Shown here: positions 33,845 through 45,800 of the stretch, piece after piece
Layout of the letters: every line of letters starts with the position of its first letter
How positions within the stretch are numbered: position 1 is the first letter of the stretch
NCBI GenBank assembly: GCA_050084515.1
Contig: CM114272.1
Coordinates: 11,408,001 to 11,472,000 of the forward strand
Origin: Blasia pusilla
Lineage: Eukaryota; Marchantiophyta; Marchantiopsida; Blasiales
Direction: 5' to 3'
Length of the DNA: 64,000 nt
The notes under the pieces: generated by a model
The model's database searches: none
What the model saw: only the letters and a program-made list of their open reading frames with translations
Told to the model about the DNA's origin: nothing
Translations under genes and position numbers: made by a program

Positions 33845-35420
33845 GATTATGACTCAACCCATTGGAATCTTGGTCAAGTCTCCCAAATCAATATACCACA
33901 TTGAAATCATAATTCTTCAATAATAGATCCTATTTGGCAAGCTTCCATATAAGCTTTCTGAATTCTATTAACCACTCGAGTAGTTGATGATTAGTAATAA
34001 GGGTAAAAGGATTTTCAAACAAGTAACATGTGAAATGTGCAATGGCCCACAATATAGCTAATCACTCTCCCTCACATGAGTTGTACTTCACCTCCATAAT
34101 TTTTTTTGACTAGGTAATATAAGTCACTACAAACTCTCTATCATCATCATCATGTAGATGAGTACCACTCCAAATCCCGTCATATTGCAACACATGTTTT
34201 GTTAGAAAATATACCCCTTAGTTGGTCATCTCAAGCTAGATAAGAATATCAATGTATCCTTGAGCAACTAAAATGCTCTCTCCTACTAACCCCTTGCAAC
34301 TACCACTCATGCTCAACCATCATTAATAAGGTAAGATGTTCCATAAATGTGTTGAATCCCTTGGCATGTCGTTGATAGAAGTTCATAAATCCATAAATCC
34401 ACAGACTTGACTCATATTTATATGGCATGGAATCAAGGATGCACGGAAACAGAAAAATCAACGGACATGCCGCTTGAGTACCCGTGGCTCACATCTGAGC
34501 CCGCACCTATTTTGTGGCTCGCGTGCAACCTGCACCTGGCCCGAAGGGTGGGCTGGGCCCCCATTCAACAAGCTCAAGGCCGTGGAGGGCTTGCTTGACG
34601 AGCCCTAAGCCCGTACTTCCTACATGCCTGGTGCGGGCTGCATACATGCCACAAAACAGGTCCGAGTCTACATGACATGCTTGGTGGGCTCAAGGGTGGT
34701 CTCGGGTGTGGGTTGTGGGTATTCGGGCCCGGACGGACATATCCGTCCCTAGGACAGACATAAGTCCGCAGACACAGACTTTGTCTCTGTGCAACCCTAC
34801 GTAGAATGTGCGAGATAGCCTCTATCTTTTATTCATGTCGTGTGACTAAATTATTCAACTTGACACAAAAAAGCTTACAGTTGCCTAGATGTAGCTTCAA
34901 CCTATGTAATTTTAATCATCGAAAACAACTCTATAAAGTCTCGCTTATGCTCCCCAATTATGATTGTGAAGATTATGATATCATCCATATAACAAGTACC
35001 AAAATCCAAACCAAAAGATATCTTAATGATAATTCTTTAAAACTCTTTCCTGAGGTTCTTCAACCCAAATGGTATGAATCACCATTGGTAAGTACAAACA
35101 ATCCTTTTGGGGGAATGAATGCCCCAAATTCCCTCTTTTTCCTTGTCCTTAAATATAATAGAAAGTTGATGGTATCATGCTTGGATATCTAATAAACTTA
35201 ATACTTTGAATGCTCAATAGTATCAAAGATCTCCTCATGGATAGGCATCATATACCTATCTTCCTTCATCTACCGATTAATATGTTTATAGTCTCCACAC
35301 ATCCTTCCTCGCATTCGTATATCCATCTACTTGCTATACTTATCCTTCTTGATGATCATGACTATAGTAGATGCATACTCTTCATGTGATGTCTCCACTA
35401 GCTCACCCTAAACCAAATCA
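33845..35420 (-). mobile_element. Eroded Ty3/Gypsy fragment (RT and RNase H)
   Basis: Read on the minus strand, 34110-33845 gives a Gypsy RNase H: N-S-C-E-G-E, then L-A-I-L-W-A-I-A-H-F, then F-T-L-I-T-N-H-Q-L-L-E-W-L, then R-K-L-I-W-K-L-A-K, interrupted by at least three stops. The sequence 35420-34950 gives RT pieces in several frames: V-M-I-I-K-K-D, R-M-C-G-D-Y-K, M-P-I-H-E-E-I-F-D, and F-I-P-F-G-L-K-N. Between them, 34400-34800 is GC-rich foreign-looking sequence, probably an insertion. No gag, integrase or LTR could be assigned. This relic is not visible as any long ORF. Confidence 0.7.
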
Positions 35421-35816
35421 TGATTTTAATTCGGGCCTTCTCCATAAGATTGTACACATAGGATCGTTGAAAGATCATCTTATCCCTAGCCAAATCAATC
35501 CAAATCCTAAGACCCTTCGACGCAAGCTTCAACATACCCAAATTATACATGATGAATGCAAAAAAAACTCGATGACTCTTCAAGAAACGTTGCTCAATCT
35601 CTTCCAATCAACTTGGGTCCGATTTCTAGCTCCCAATCTCCATCGTGACTATAATAAGGCTATTCAACATGGGAGTTGGATGTTATTGTGTACCCATAAT
35701 TACCAATGATACTCAACTACTCACCTATATCCAACTTAGACATCTCCACTCTTGGCACTCATTGGTGATCAGGGCGCGCATTTTACCACGAAAACTACAA
35801 TGATTGTCATCTCCCC

Positions 35817-36428
35817 TGTCGTGCGCATACATATCGCTACACAACATACATCGCTCGTCACATCTACACCACAGAATACCGATCTTCCCCACACACGGGT
35901 CGATCCACACATGTACAAAAATCAACTCATACATATACATGGAGATCACACAACAAAAATAGAGAGTAGTAAAAACGGCACACCCGGCCTAAAACTCCTC
36001 AATCTACATCGGCATATCGAGCCTCATCCACCCTGTGCTATCAAGGAATCCGGACGCTAGCACCCTAGTCCTAGCTCACACACATACAAGGGAGGTGCTC
36101 CAACGGCCCAACATGAGAAAGATGGCTTAGGAAAGCCATCTTCCTCTCTTATATAGGGTTGGGAAGAGCCAAAAGGCTCTTCCCCTAAAAATAGCCCTTC
36201 CCTTGGTAACCTGCGCGCACAGGTTACCAGGGGCGGGTGACCTGGTCAACAAGTCATCCGGCTGTAAAAGACCTCAACATGAAAGTTTTCAAAACGACGT
36301 TCCTGACACAATGGACCTATCCTCAACCTCATCCGACACCGTGGGACAAAGTTACACTCAAGATAGTCCGCTGGCTCCTACGCCCTATCCACGATAGATC
36401 TCGGCCTATCGGCTACTCAGATGTGACA
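35817..36428 (-). repeat. Solo LTR, copy 1, TGTC/GACA termini with three hairpins
   Basis: 612 bp, beginning tgtcgtgcgcatac and ending gatgtgaca, so the termini are the inverted repeat TGTC/GACA. CCCC flanks both ends (35813-35816, 36429-36432), a 4-bp target duplication of low complexity. It is homologous along its length to 59683-60310. Perfect hairpins: 36119-36142 (10-bp stem), 36161-36184 (10-bp stem, AAAA loop) and 36205-36228 (9-bp stem). A TATA-like CTATATAAG on the minus strand between the first two suggests minus orientation. No internal coding region is attached, hence a solo LTR. Confidence 0.78.
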
Positions 36429-36432
36429 CCCC

Positions 36433-38444
36433 GTATATGTGCATCACATCCTTACCAGTCTATGGATAGCTCTCACAATCTCCTCTAATATCTCGATCTC
36501 CCCTTACCTCACCTCCATCCACTACATGTACTGCCTTGGTATGCAAGGGGCTTACAAACTCTTCATGAGTGATGTGTATAGACTACATCTAACATTACTT
36601 ACATATGCCTAGACTGAAAATCCATATCAAGTAATTTAGGTCCATTTTTTGACCTAAAATGTAGTGTCAAGATACCTCATACAATGATAGGATTGCTATC
36701 ATATTTGTGGGAAATCCCATCATGCATCCTCATTCATTAGCAATGAGCTCCAAAAATTCTTGAAAAAACATTTTATAGACTCAAAAATCAATCCAAACTA
36801 CATGAAACAGGAAAAGAAAACCACTACTTCTCCAATGCAAAAAAAACCACTCATTTGCAAGTACTTTGTGAGTGCAAATAATCCCTACTTTGACTCACCA
36901 AGCCATTCATTTGATATGCGTCTTTACTAGATGTTTCTGTAGCCATATTTTAGGAACATCATCAACTTAGTGCTACAAGCAACAATTTTCGTGTAGATGA
37001 CAAAGGCATGAGTCCCTACTATATTACCTAAAATTTGACAACATACTTTCCATGGATCTTAATATGCCATATATTTCTACGCGAGTCTATATAAGTAACA
37101 CCTTCCAAATCTTGAGTTTCCATGCGATCATGGCAAGGAATTCCCTTAAAGTTGCTCTTTTTATATTGGCACAATATCATATAGTTGCCTCATTGACGGA
37201 GGGTTTTTTCATTCATACATCTTTCCATTATTTGTAGACATTAATAAATATTAGTGTGACTATAAGAATGAAGGAGTCCCCTCCTCCTCCTCCATCACCA
37301 ACCACCCCCCCCCCAAAAAAAAAAAAAAAAAAAAAAGAAGAAGAAACGATGAACAATTGGGAATAGCATGGCATTTTCTTTCCATAATGAAGATAGAGAA
37401 TTGGATGACAAAGTGAAGGGGAATTTTATTTCTTACTTTGACAAAATTAGGTTGATGAGAAGAATTTTCCACATGAGAAAGGACAGGCATTTGCTAATAC
37501 CCACTTGGCATTTTTTTGGGGTTATCGGGCCACTAGACAAAACTCTAAAATCTTTTTTTTCTAATGTTGCTAGTTTAGAGCCAATGTTATGCACACAACC
37601 AAGGATTTTCTTTTCCCCAAAATTAAATCATTCTTCAAGCATTTTGCTATTGCTCCACTGCAATGATCTTTGCTTTGGCCAGCAAAGATCTCGTCCTCCA
37701 GATCACATACCTCTTCAAAATTCAAAGTTAGCATCCAAGAGAGGAACATGTAGTTGCCACATGTGATTAATTCCAGGAGTCCCATTCCTTCGTTGAATCA
37801 TATGTCTAGTCACATTGCCTTATAGTAATCAGTAACATTGCCTCGCCAACACTTGGTGGGCCTCAAGTTTCCCCGCAACTTAGGGGCAGATCGTAGGCAG
37901 ATCCCATCGACGCTTGTCTGTTGAGACCTTGCTTCTAAGGTCCTGGCCACCCAGGGTTGGTTACTTTCGATGGAGATGTTGCACTTCTTCTAGCATTGGG
38001 TGTAAGTTCTTTGATTACCATCCAACCTGCCCATCAAGGACTGACTTCCCAAGAAATTTGTCCGAGGACCCTTGAAATTGACTCAAATTGAGTCGTATGC
38101 ACGTTGCTCAAGAGCATTTTTGAGATATCCAGCTGCGCATCTCAAGCTACGTTGGGATCGAGTGATCTCCACCACATTACAACTTCTTTGACACCTTTTT
38201 GGGGACTACTCCTCGTGGCTTAACCGTTGCACAAATCTCGTCAGGCATTCTACGTTGGTCTATTGCGCCTTTTAGGCTAGGTCTCGTCACTTCCGACCCA
38301 TTTTCATTTGGTTTCCAAAAAATGCCTCAGTGGATCTTTGAGTTGCAACCACGACAAACTTATAAAGGGTTCCCACTTTTCCCTATACTGCCCCATCCAA
38401 TCACACCGATACTCACACTGTTAGTGACCCTGACCTGTTGGCAC
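36433..38444. other. AT-rich sequence between solo LTR and Gypsy remnant, no gene
   Basis: Nothing recognisable is encoded. A C10 run directly followed by about 22 A lies at 37304-37336. The right end (about 37840-38440) may be the 3' part of the neighbouring Gypsy element, but no LTR could be paired. Confidence 0.45.
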
Positions 38445-39560
38445 TCATTGCTTGTCCAAGATCTCCTCCGTGCTCATCTCTTGCAGGTCCAGCAACACTT
38501 CAAGGATAGGTTGCCATATTTCCTCTCTAGCGGGAAATTGGTCAATATCCATCTCATATTCCTCCAACACGAAAACATGGTGGTACTTGTGCATACTTGG
38601 CGACAGTTGGAGTTCATACGCTACTTTAGCCAAATTTTCCCACAATCAGGTAGGATCCTACCCACTTGGGTGGAAATTTTTTATTTTGATTCTCCAAGAA
38701 CATGAATTTCTAAGTCGTAAGCCGCACTCTTTCTCCAAACTAAAACGCAATGTTAATCATGATTCGATTGCTTGGTGTATCTTCGTTGAGCGCGTTGCAT
38801 GGTAGTATTAGCCAAATCCAACACATAATCAATCATGTTCAAGTACTCATCCACTTCACGAGCGCCGCCTTAGGGTTCTCACTCTCATTCCACATGGACA
38901 AAGACAATGGAGTTAGATGCGGGTGTCGCCCATGATAGAAAACCTCGAAGGGGTACATGCCAAAAAAGAAGTGCTTAGTGGAATTGTATGAAAACTTCAG
39001 CAAAGGTGGGTGCAAAACCCAATTAGATTGGTCTCCCATGATATATTTTTTAAGGCCTTTCTTGAGCACTTTGTTCATGCACTCGGTTTGGCTATCGGAT
39101 TGTGGATGGTAGGTGGTGCTAAACTTTAGGTTTGTACCTAAGCAAGAAAAGAATATTGAAAAAAATTCTGACGTAAACCTAGCATCTCAATCACTCACTA
39201 TGTCCTAAGGAATTCCATGTAATTGGAATACATAATGCAAGAAAAAATTAGTGGTCTTCATAGCGGTTATGGTGTCGTGGCAAGGAAGAAAGTGTGCTTG
39301 CTTACTAAACCTGTCGCAAACTACCCAAATAGAATTTGATCCGTGTGATTTTGAAAAACCCATATCAAAATCCACAGTGAGTGACTCCCAAATCCCATGA
39401 GGAATGGGCAACAGCTACAAGAGTCCCGCGGATTTTTGATGATCAAACCTTTACTGTTGGCAAGTAATGCAAGTAACTACATAGTCTTGCACATCTGAGA
39501 CAAGTGTGGACCAATAAAACCTCACCTTGATCTGCTCTAAAGCCTTCTCAAGACATCATT
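38445..39560 (-). pseudogene. Gypsy integrase remnant with C-terminal region
   Basis: Near 39480 the frame V-T-C-I-T-C-Q-Q is the second half of the HHCC zinc finger. 39205-39411 carries the catalytic core start (I-P-H-G-I-W-E-S-L-T-V-D-F-D and V-V-C-D-R-F-S-K-Q-A-H-F). 38839-39078 is the core end (Y-N-S-T-K-H and P-F-E-V-F-Y-H-G), and 38445-38645 the segment with K-V-A-Y-E-L-Q-L, typical just before a chromodomain or C-terminus. Several stops break it. Confidence 0.8.
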
Positions 39561-40134
39561 GAGCAGCCAAGACACAATAATGACACTCGGCCAGCAAGCA
39601 AGTCCTAAGATCTCCTACGAAAATGTAAACTCTATCATGTCTAAATAACCACAGTCCAATCTTGAAGGCTAGGTGCTTAGCCTTGGCCTCCACTCCTTTT
39701 CTTGCACGTTGGCTTCTATCGTGGCTCTCACTCGGTCGAGCAACTCCTGCTCAAGAGATTGGGCAACAAGAACGTTAACCTTGCGACTTAGCACATCGGT
39801 GGACACATGTTCCTTACCCTTCTTATTCTTCTAGGGAGCATGAAACCTGGAGATTTCTAGTTTCCATCAAACCTGTTTTGGTGGGAGATGGGGTTAAGTT
39901 TGAAAATATGTGTTGGATATGTTTTTGATCAAGATGATCACCTCACTAGGCAGTAGGTAGTGTTTCCTATATTTGGGGTGATAGATCACCCTGTACGTTT
40001 CCTTCTCATAAGTTGCCCAGCAAACCTTTTTCTGATAGAGTTTATGCTACTCATAGGCAATGAGTTTTCCTTCCTAGATCAGAACTCCTCCTACAACAAG
40101 GTTCACAGCATTGGTGTGAACTTGAAAGGGTTCT

Positions 40135-40640
40135 CTAAGCTTGGGTAGAGCTAGCATCAGACCCATACTTAGGAAATTTTTCTAGATCTTGAAAGGCTTC
40201 TTCACGTTGGGGCGTCCATTTGAACAACACATTCTTGCAAGTTAACATATGGAGCGGACTCATCTTCAAGTGTTTCCAAATGTAAGTGGCGATTCCTAGA
40301 AAGGAGCAGGTCTCATGTAGATTTCTAGGATTCGTCCATTTGACGAACACCTTAATCTTATTATGTTTTGGGTGGACCCCTTCATGGTCGACCAAACACT
40401 CTAAGAAAACTACATTGGGTTGGACAAAGGAACACTTGCTTGACTTGATGTAGAGCTTCTCTTGCCTTAAGCGCTTGAGTACCCTTTCGGCATCCTTCAA
40501 GTGTTGCTCCCATGTGGCTAAGAACACAATGATATCATCTAGATACACAATGATATACATATCCCATGTTTGGGATAGTGGTGTTTGGGATCAGATCAAT
40601 TTTGTGATCCAAGGCGCGCCTAGGCGGAAATTCTAATGGC
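40135..40640 (-). pseudogene. Gypsy reverse transcriptase with internal deletion
   Basis: From 40640 downwards the minus strand reads P-P-R-R-A-L-D-H-K-I-D-L-I-P, the linker before RT. After only about 10 residues it enters I-V-Y-L-D-D-I-I-V-F, the catalytic motif C, followed by the thumb (H-L-K-D-A-E-R-V-L). About 130-150 residues normally lie between these, including motif A with the first catalytic Asp, so a deletion of about 400 bp is inferred. Confidence 0.78.
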
Positions 40641-41056
40641 ATCACATCCTAGTACTTATCCATGAGCATCTACATCTCGAGCGCTAGGGGTGAGTTCCCA
40701 AGTCTGATCCACTTAGTTGAGTTGGGCTTTTCCACTATCACCACCCACGCCTCACTAGCAGTTTCCAGAATCTTAGCAAATTGGCGGGTTGAGTACACCT
40801 CTTGTGCAACTTGCATATTACTATATTATAGAGTTATAGCTTGGGGGTTTAGGTTTGGAGAATCGGAAGTTTTTCCCATTTTCCAAATGGCATATTTAGA
40901 GACAACATTCCAGCTTCTAGATTTACTATAAGTTTATGATTTTTAAGCCACTACCATGAAAGGATTCCTAGAAGGGAGTTGGGCAAATCCATGAGGAGGA
41001 ACTTTGAATTCCTTTCAAGTTTTCCTATCTTCATAGGGATATACATCACCTTTCTA

Positions 41057-41275
41057 CTAACCTTGGTTGAACCCTTGGCAAATTAATTGGACTACTAGCG
41101 GCGGAGTTATATTTGTGACAACAAGTCCTAGTTCCTTAACCAACAAGCTGTTCAAAATATTCACATTGGCGCTAATATCTAAGAGCAAAGCCAAAGACTT
41201 TCCACAAATCTTCACATGAATCCAAGGAAAATTTTGATTTACAAGTGAAGCAATCAGAGAAAATTTGTGTTCCAA
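41057..41275 (-). pseudogene. Gypsy aspartic protease remnant
   Basis: The minus strand reads L-A-L-L-L-D-I-S-A-N-V-N-I-L, aligning with the D-S/T-G-A active-site loop of retroviral-type proteases. The active-site D remains but the following residues are I-S-A instead of S-G-A, so activity is unlikely. Confidence 0.65.
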
Positions 41276-41611
41276 ACATGGATTTCTACTTGGCGGTTCT
41301 CATGGCTCACTTGAGGAACCAACAGCAACCGTGGCGGAGTGGGCATCCACTATCTTGACTCGTGCACTCAGATCTGCAACCCGCTGCTTGTCCATGTGGT
41401 AAACACTTGGGTGAGAACATTCTCGTGCAAAGTGCCCTCCCTCATTATAGCAAAAGCAGCTCCGTGATTTGGCAAGCAACGGCGAGTTTAGACTTCAACC
41501 TCCACCAAAAACGGCGGCAAAAATTTTGTTCATCGTCAACACAAGTCAAGGTGGCATTCTGAGGCATGCCTTGCGACTTCCTTAAGGCACGGCTGATCTA
41601 ACAGAGGGAAG

Positions 41612-42213
41612 TTACGAGTTTGCTCCAGGGTAGACCAGGCTGACCTCTCTTCCCATGGGGCGGACTACTGATGCCGCCAAATCTCCGAAACCTACAACGG
41701 AATCCTCGTACGTCACTATTGCCTCAACTCCGGACCTGGTTACGAACATTTGGTTGGTGTTCCAGACATTCAAACTCCACATTCTCAAGTTTGCGAAACA
41801 AAATTTCCAGCAGGACCTCCTTGCCCCACTCCTCCACCTTAATGGCATAGTAATGTTGCAAGCCACTAATGAGCCTATAGTGCTTTTCTTCCAAATCTAT
41901 GACTCCTGTTAGAGTGACTAGATGGTTGAATTCAAACACATACTCTTGAATGCTACCCATACGGCGTAGCACCTCTAGCACTCAGCATCTGAGAACATAT
42001 TTGTCGGCAAGGATCAGGCATCCTCGGATCAGAATTTTTTAGCTCCTCCCAAGAATTGATGGGGTTTTGGTTGTTAGACTCCTGCTCACACTGAACAACA
42101 AGTAGCCAGCAGCAGACAACATCTCCTAATTGGATACACGCATACTTGAACCAGCTAGCTTCATGAAAACACTGGAGATAGAGAATCATTTCTAACTCCC
42201 AACTCTCGAACAA
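41612..42213 (-). pseudogene. Gypsy Gag remnant
   Basis: Overlapping frames hold the retrotransposon Gag helices: N-S-W-E-E-L-K, then G-S-I-Q-E-Y-V-F-E-F-N-H-L and E-E-K-H-Y-R-L-I-S-G-L. At least two frameshifts separate them. A CCHC knuckle is not clearly preserved. Confidence 0.65.
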
Positions 42214-42636
42214 ATTGAGATCAGGCTAGTTGTTGTAAATTGGCGGATCTTTGGGTTTGGGCCATCATTAGTAACCTTGAACTCATTGACCTTTGGGCGG
42301 GAGCAGCAAACAATGGGTGGGTGGTAGTGATTGAGGGTGCATCCCCCAATCCTAGGAGTTGATCAATCGCTGTTGCCGCTACCCAATCAAGTTCTTATCG
42401 TGGCGGTGGGTAGGGCGTGCTTGTTCTTCACACTCTTGGTCACAGACATACAATCCCGGTACATGCCATTCCCTATGTTAAGGTACTACTGATACCGACC
42501 GCAGTCTACCTGCTTGGTTTGTGATTCGCACTCCATAGTGGTGCCTGCAAGACTCATGCGTCCCACGGCCAGACTCCCCTAGACACTAACAAGGCACAAG
42601 GCGTGGGGCACCGTTGCCCTCGCAGCTCTAACGATC

Positions 42637-42828
42637 GGTGTTCACTTTTAGGGTCTTGATGTCCTCCTAGGCTTGGCTCACTCTAAGACTCCAAGTTATG
42701 TAGTTACTTGGTGCGCGCATCTCATGGCATTTGGGCTAGCGAGACGTGCGCACCAAGTAGCTACATAACTTGGAGTCTTAAGAGTGAGTCAAGGCTAGGG
42801 CGACATTATGCACCTAGAAGTGAACACT
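42637..42828. repeat. Long imperfect inverted repeat (foldback) of about 190 bp
   Basis: Core arms 42666-42718 and 42746-42799 pair over about 53 bp with few mismatches. The left core reads actccaagttatgtagttac and the right core its complement with a single C/T change. The loop is about 27 bp. Weaker pairing extends the arms to 42637 (ggtgttcac) and 42828 (gtgaacact). Nothing else in the window shares this sequence. It could be a MITE-like element or an RNA hairpin; no target duplication was fixed. Confidence 0.8.
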
Positions 42829-45800
42829 AAACACCAGTCGTCGCCAAGCAGGAGTTGCAAAGTTTATGAGAGTCTAGGTGTCGGTGTCTAAGTCTTGGCG
42901 AGCCACATGCGAGAAGAGTGAGACGTGGGAAACCAGGTCTTGAAACCAAGTTCGTGAGGTCTAGAAAAAGTTGATTTGAGATCATCCGGTATCTTGAGTT
43001 AGCAATAGGCCAAAACGAGTTAGCGAGACGCTAACTTGCCCAATCACCAAAACCTGACGCTTGGGCAGCGGGGCCCCAATCCGTGTAGGCGTCATAGGGA
43101 GTTTGGTCGTGGGATGCACAAGTCTCATGGGCGCCAGGAGGTTGTGTGAGTCACGAACCAAGTAAGCGGACCGCCGCTAGTACCAAGAGTACCCAAACAC
43201 GAGAAAGATCAAGCATGGGGAGTGTACGTCTATGACTAGGAGCGTGTAGATTTGAACCGCCGCAGATCGGACCAGGAGTTGAATAGGGATCAAGAGTGAC
43301 AAAGCTCAGATGGAGCATTAAGCACCACGCATTCAAGGAGATCTTGGTCTTGTTGGTAACTAGACGAGCAGACACGATAGGTTGCATGCACGAGAGCTCA
43401 AGCGAAGCTCCCAACATTTAGCTCAGAAGGAGAAGGTATCAATGAGGATTGCGATGTTTTGTGTCTGAAGGTCTAATTGCATTCTAGGTCCGACAATCAT
43501 GGGATTACGTGTCAAGTCCACAAGTTGGCACATGGCTTAGAGACATATCTGAGTGTTGGAATGGCACTTCCCAAGGTGGAAGACCAAGCCCATGTTTGAG
43601 AGCATCTGAGTAGTGAGAACTCGATAGCAGGACAATGAGTGAGTGAGACACCATGACTAGTCAAGAGGACTAGTGGGTGATTATTGTAAACCTAGACCAG
43701 TTGCATTGTGCACTTTATGTCTTCCACTTTGGTTTGCAAGAGTTCCACCGACATGCGGTGTGAGAAATAAATCAAGGAGTGATCCTCCCTTTCTAAAAAA
43801 GATTTAGGGGGCGATACGTATGCCAAGCAAAAGTTTGTAAAAAAGACTTTAAATTTGGTGAAAAAGGATTTAAATTTGGGGAGGTAGGTGCGGGACTTGG
43901 GGTGAGAGCCTTTCAAGGTAGACATCATTTTGAGTCAACAAACCAATCTCGTCTGAGCCGTGTTGACGAGAATCTCCCCGGAAACAAACTTAGTTGGTTG
44001 GTTGGTAGCATTAATATGAGGAAGAGATCAAAGGAATGCTGTAAGCAAGTCGTCCGACTGTATTGTTTATCTTTCCCAATAATACTACTTTGCCCGCCCT
44101 TCCAATGCATCCGGATTCACATAAATCCCAGAATCGAAACGAAAAAAACAAACTTACTTTCGCCCTGCCCTCAACAGAATGAGAATTTCTATTTCCTGAG
44201 GAACTGTATTTCATGTACAGATAGAGATCATCTCTGAGTGCGTGCTCCTTTCCCCCGCTACAGAGGAGATAAGGTGTCAAGCCCGTATGTGGCCCAGAAG
44301 GCTAGCAAGAGTGTCCGGAAAATCTGCATTGCATTAGGTACCAATCTTACTCTCACGATCGTAGAAGTTCGCCGGTTATTGAGTCAAACATTTTGGCGTG
44401 TGGACAGAGCACTAGTAGTTTGGTTGAGTTCTCCACGGAAGAAGTGGGGTTAGATAAGGAGTGGTCACAAGAGGTTACGGGAGAGTTCATGCTGCTTTTG
44501 ATACTTCGAGAGAAACAACGCGAGAAAGGCCTTTCCATGGAGGAAATCTACTCCTAGTACAGTTGAGTCCAAATGCTCTTCTATTCCTTAGCCAGACATG
44601 AGTCGAAGTTACCCAGACCCTGTAGTAATTCCGGATCGTTTTATATGTATTCAAGATCCTTATCTGTCATTTTCAACAGAAATTTACAAAATTGTCCCTA
44701 TGATGACAATAAGACCAATGAACTGTCAGTGCAATCACACCTTCATGCTGGCCATTCCTTCATGGTGATGAGAATCTAGCCAGCTGTGTGATACTGTCAC
44801 ATAGAAATGTAAGAAAAGAGGAATAGGAAGAAACGAACCAATCCAAGGGGAATCAAGCATTTTACCTGTTTTTTCCTGAGACGCACAGATGAACTCCCAT
44901 CACAGCTCCTATCAAACTTCAACCAACCGTTGGACCCACATTTCCAGACTCAATGGTGGTGCAAACTCCACAGCATAAAGCTCCTCCATTGTTCCAACAA
45001 GGTCACACCCGCACCATAACAATAAATAAATAGAAGCAGAGAGTTTCTACCTCAACAAGTCAAGTCCTGTACCCATGTGCCCTACCTTGAACAGTAAGCA
45101 GACTCACCGCAAACCAGGACCAGTAAACCCACTGCAAATCATGTGGCTATACCAAGAGGTGCATTTACAAGTAATAAATGAGATTTACAGAGACCCATTT
45201 CTTGCCCTTGAGGACATAAGTGGCAACTAGTACCAGCTCTGACAGTCAAACTCATTTGAGTAAAGGTAACAGTCGGACTTTGATCTGTCATAGGTCCCAT
45301 TCACCTACCTCAACGGCTACAAACTTTTACCCATGAGGAATCCTAACCACCCTATGACCAAAAAAAAAGCAGAGGGATTTTGGGTGACTCATTCCTATCT
45401 CAGCCTCACTTCAGAATAACTTCCACAAGCATGCCTCCTGCCTACAACCTTATAAATCCTCTAGGGTAAATTACAAAGAAGCGGACTCCATATAATAGTA
45501 GTACTTGTTGAGATTAGTTTGGTTTAGTGTTCGCCACTACAAACAATCCACAACTATCCTACTTGCAACAGAGGGCAAAAAGTTTCCCACTGGTAGAACT
45601 TAGTTCCAGATGCTGACATCCTGCATTGAATAACCCCACAACCATGCAGAACTGCACAAGTGAAGTGGGTACGACTTCATACATTTAAAGAGAACTCAAA
45701 CAGGCTAAGGCCATCACTAGGACACACTATACCCTTGGTATTCACTTTTTACAAGCAAGAGGCTACACTTGTCCTGGCACAAGAATTAGGTATGCGATTA

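Larger units (their letters stand above)
38445..42300 (-). mobile_element. Ty3/Gypsy retrotransposon remnant
   Basis: On the minus strand the order gag (42213-41612), protease (41275-41057), RT (40560-40135), integrase (39560-38839) and C-terminal segment (38645-38445) is the Ty3/Gypsy order. All frames are interrupted. The RT has lost its N-terminal palm. LTRs were not found on either side, so the borders are approximate. Confidence 0.85.

Noticed and set aside
34407-34598. A 63-codon ORF in the GC-rich insert within the Gypsy relic
   Set aside because: Short, unsupported, no domain; listed only as a possible insertion of unknown origin.
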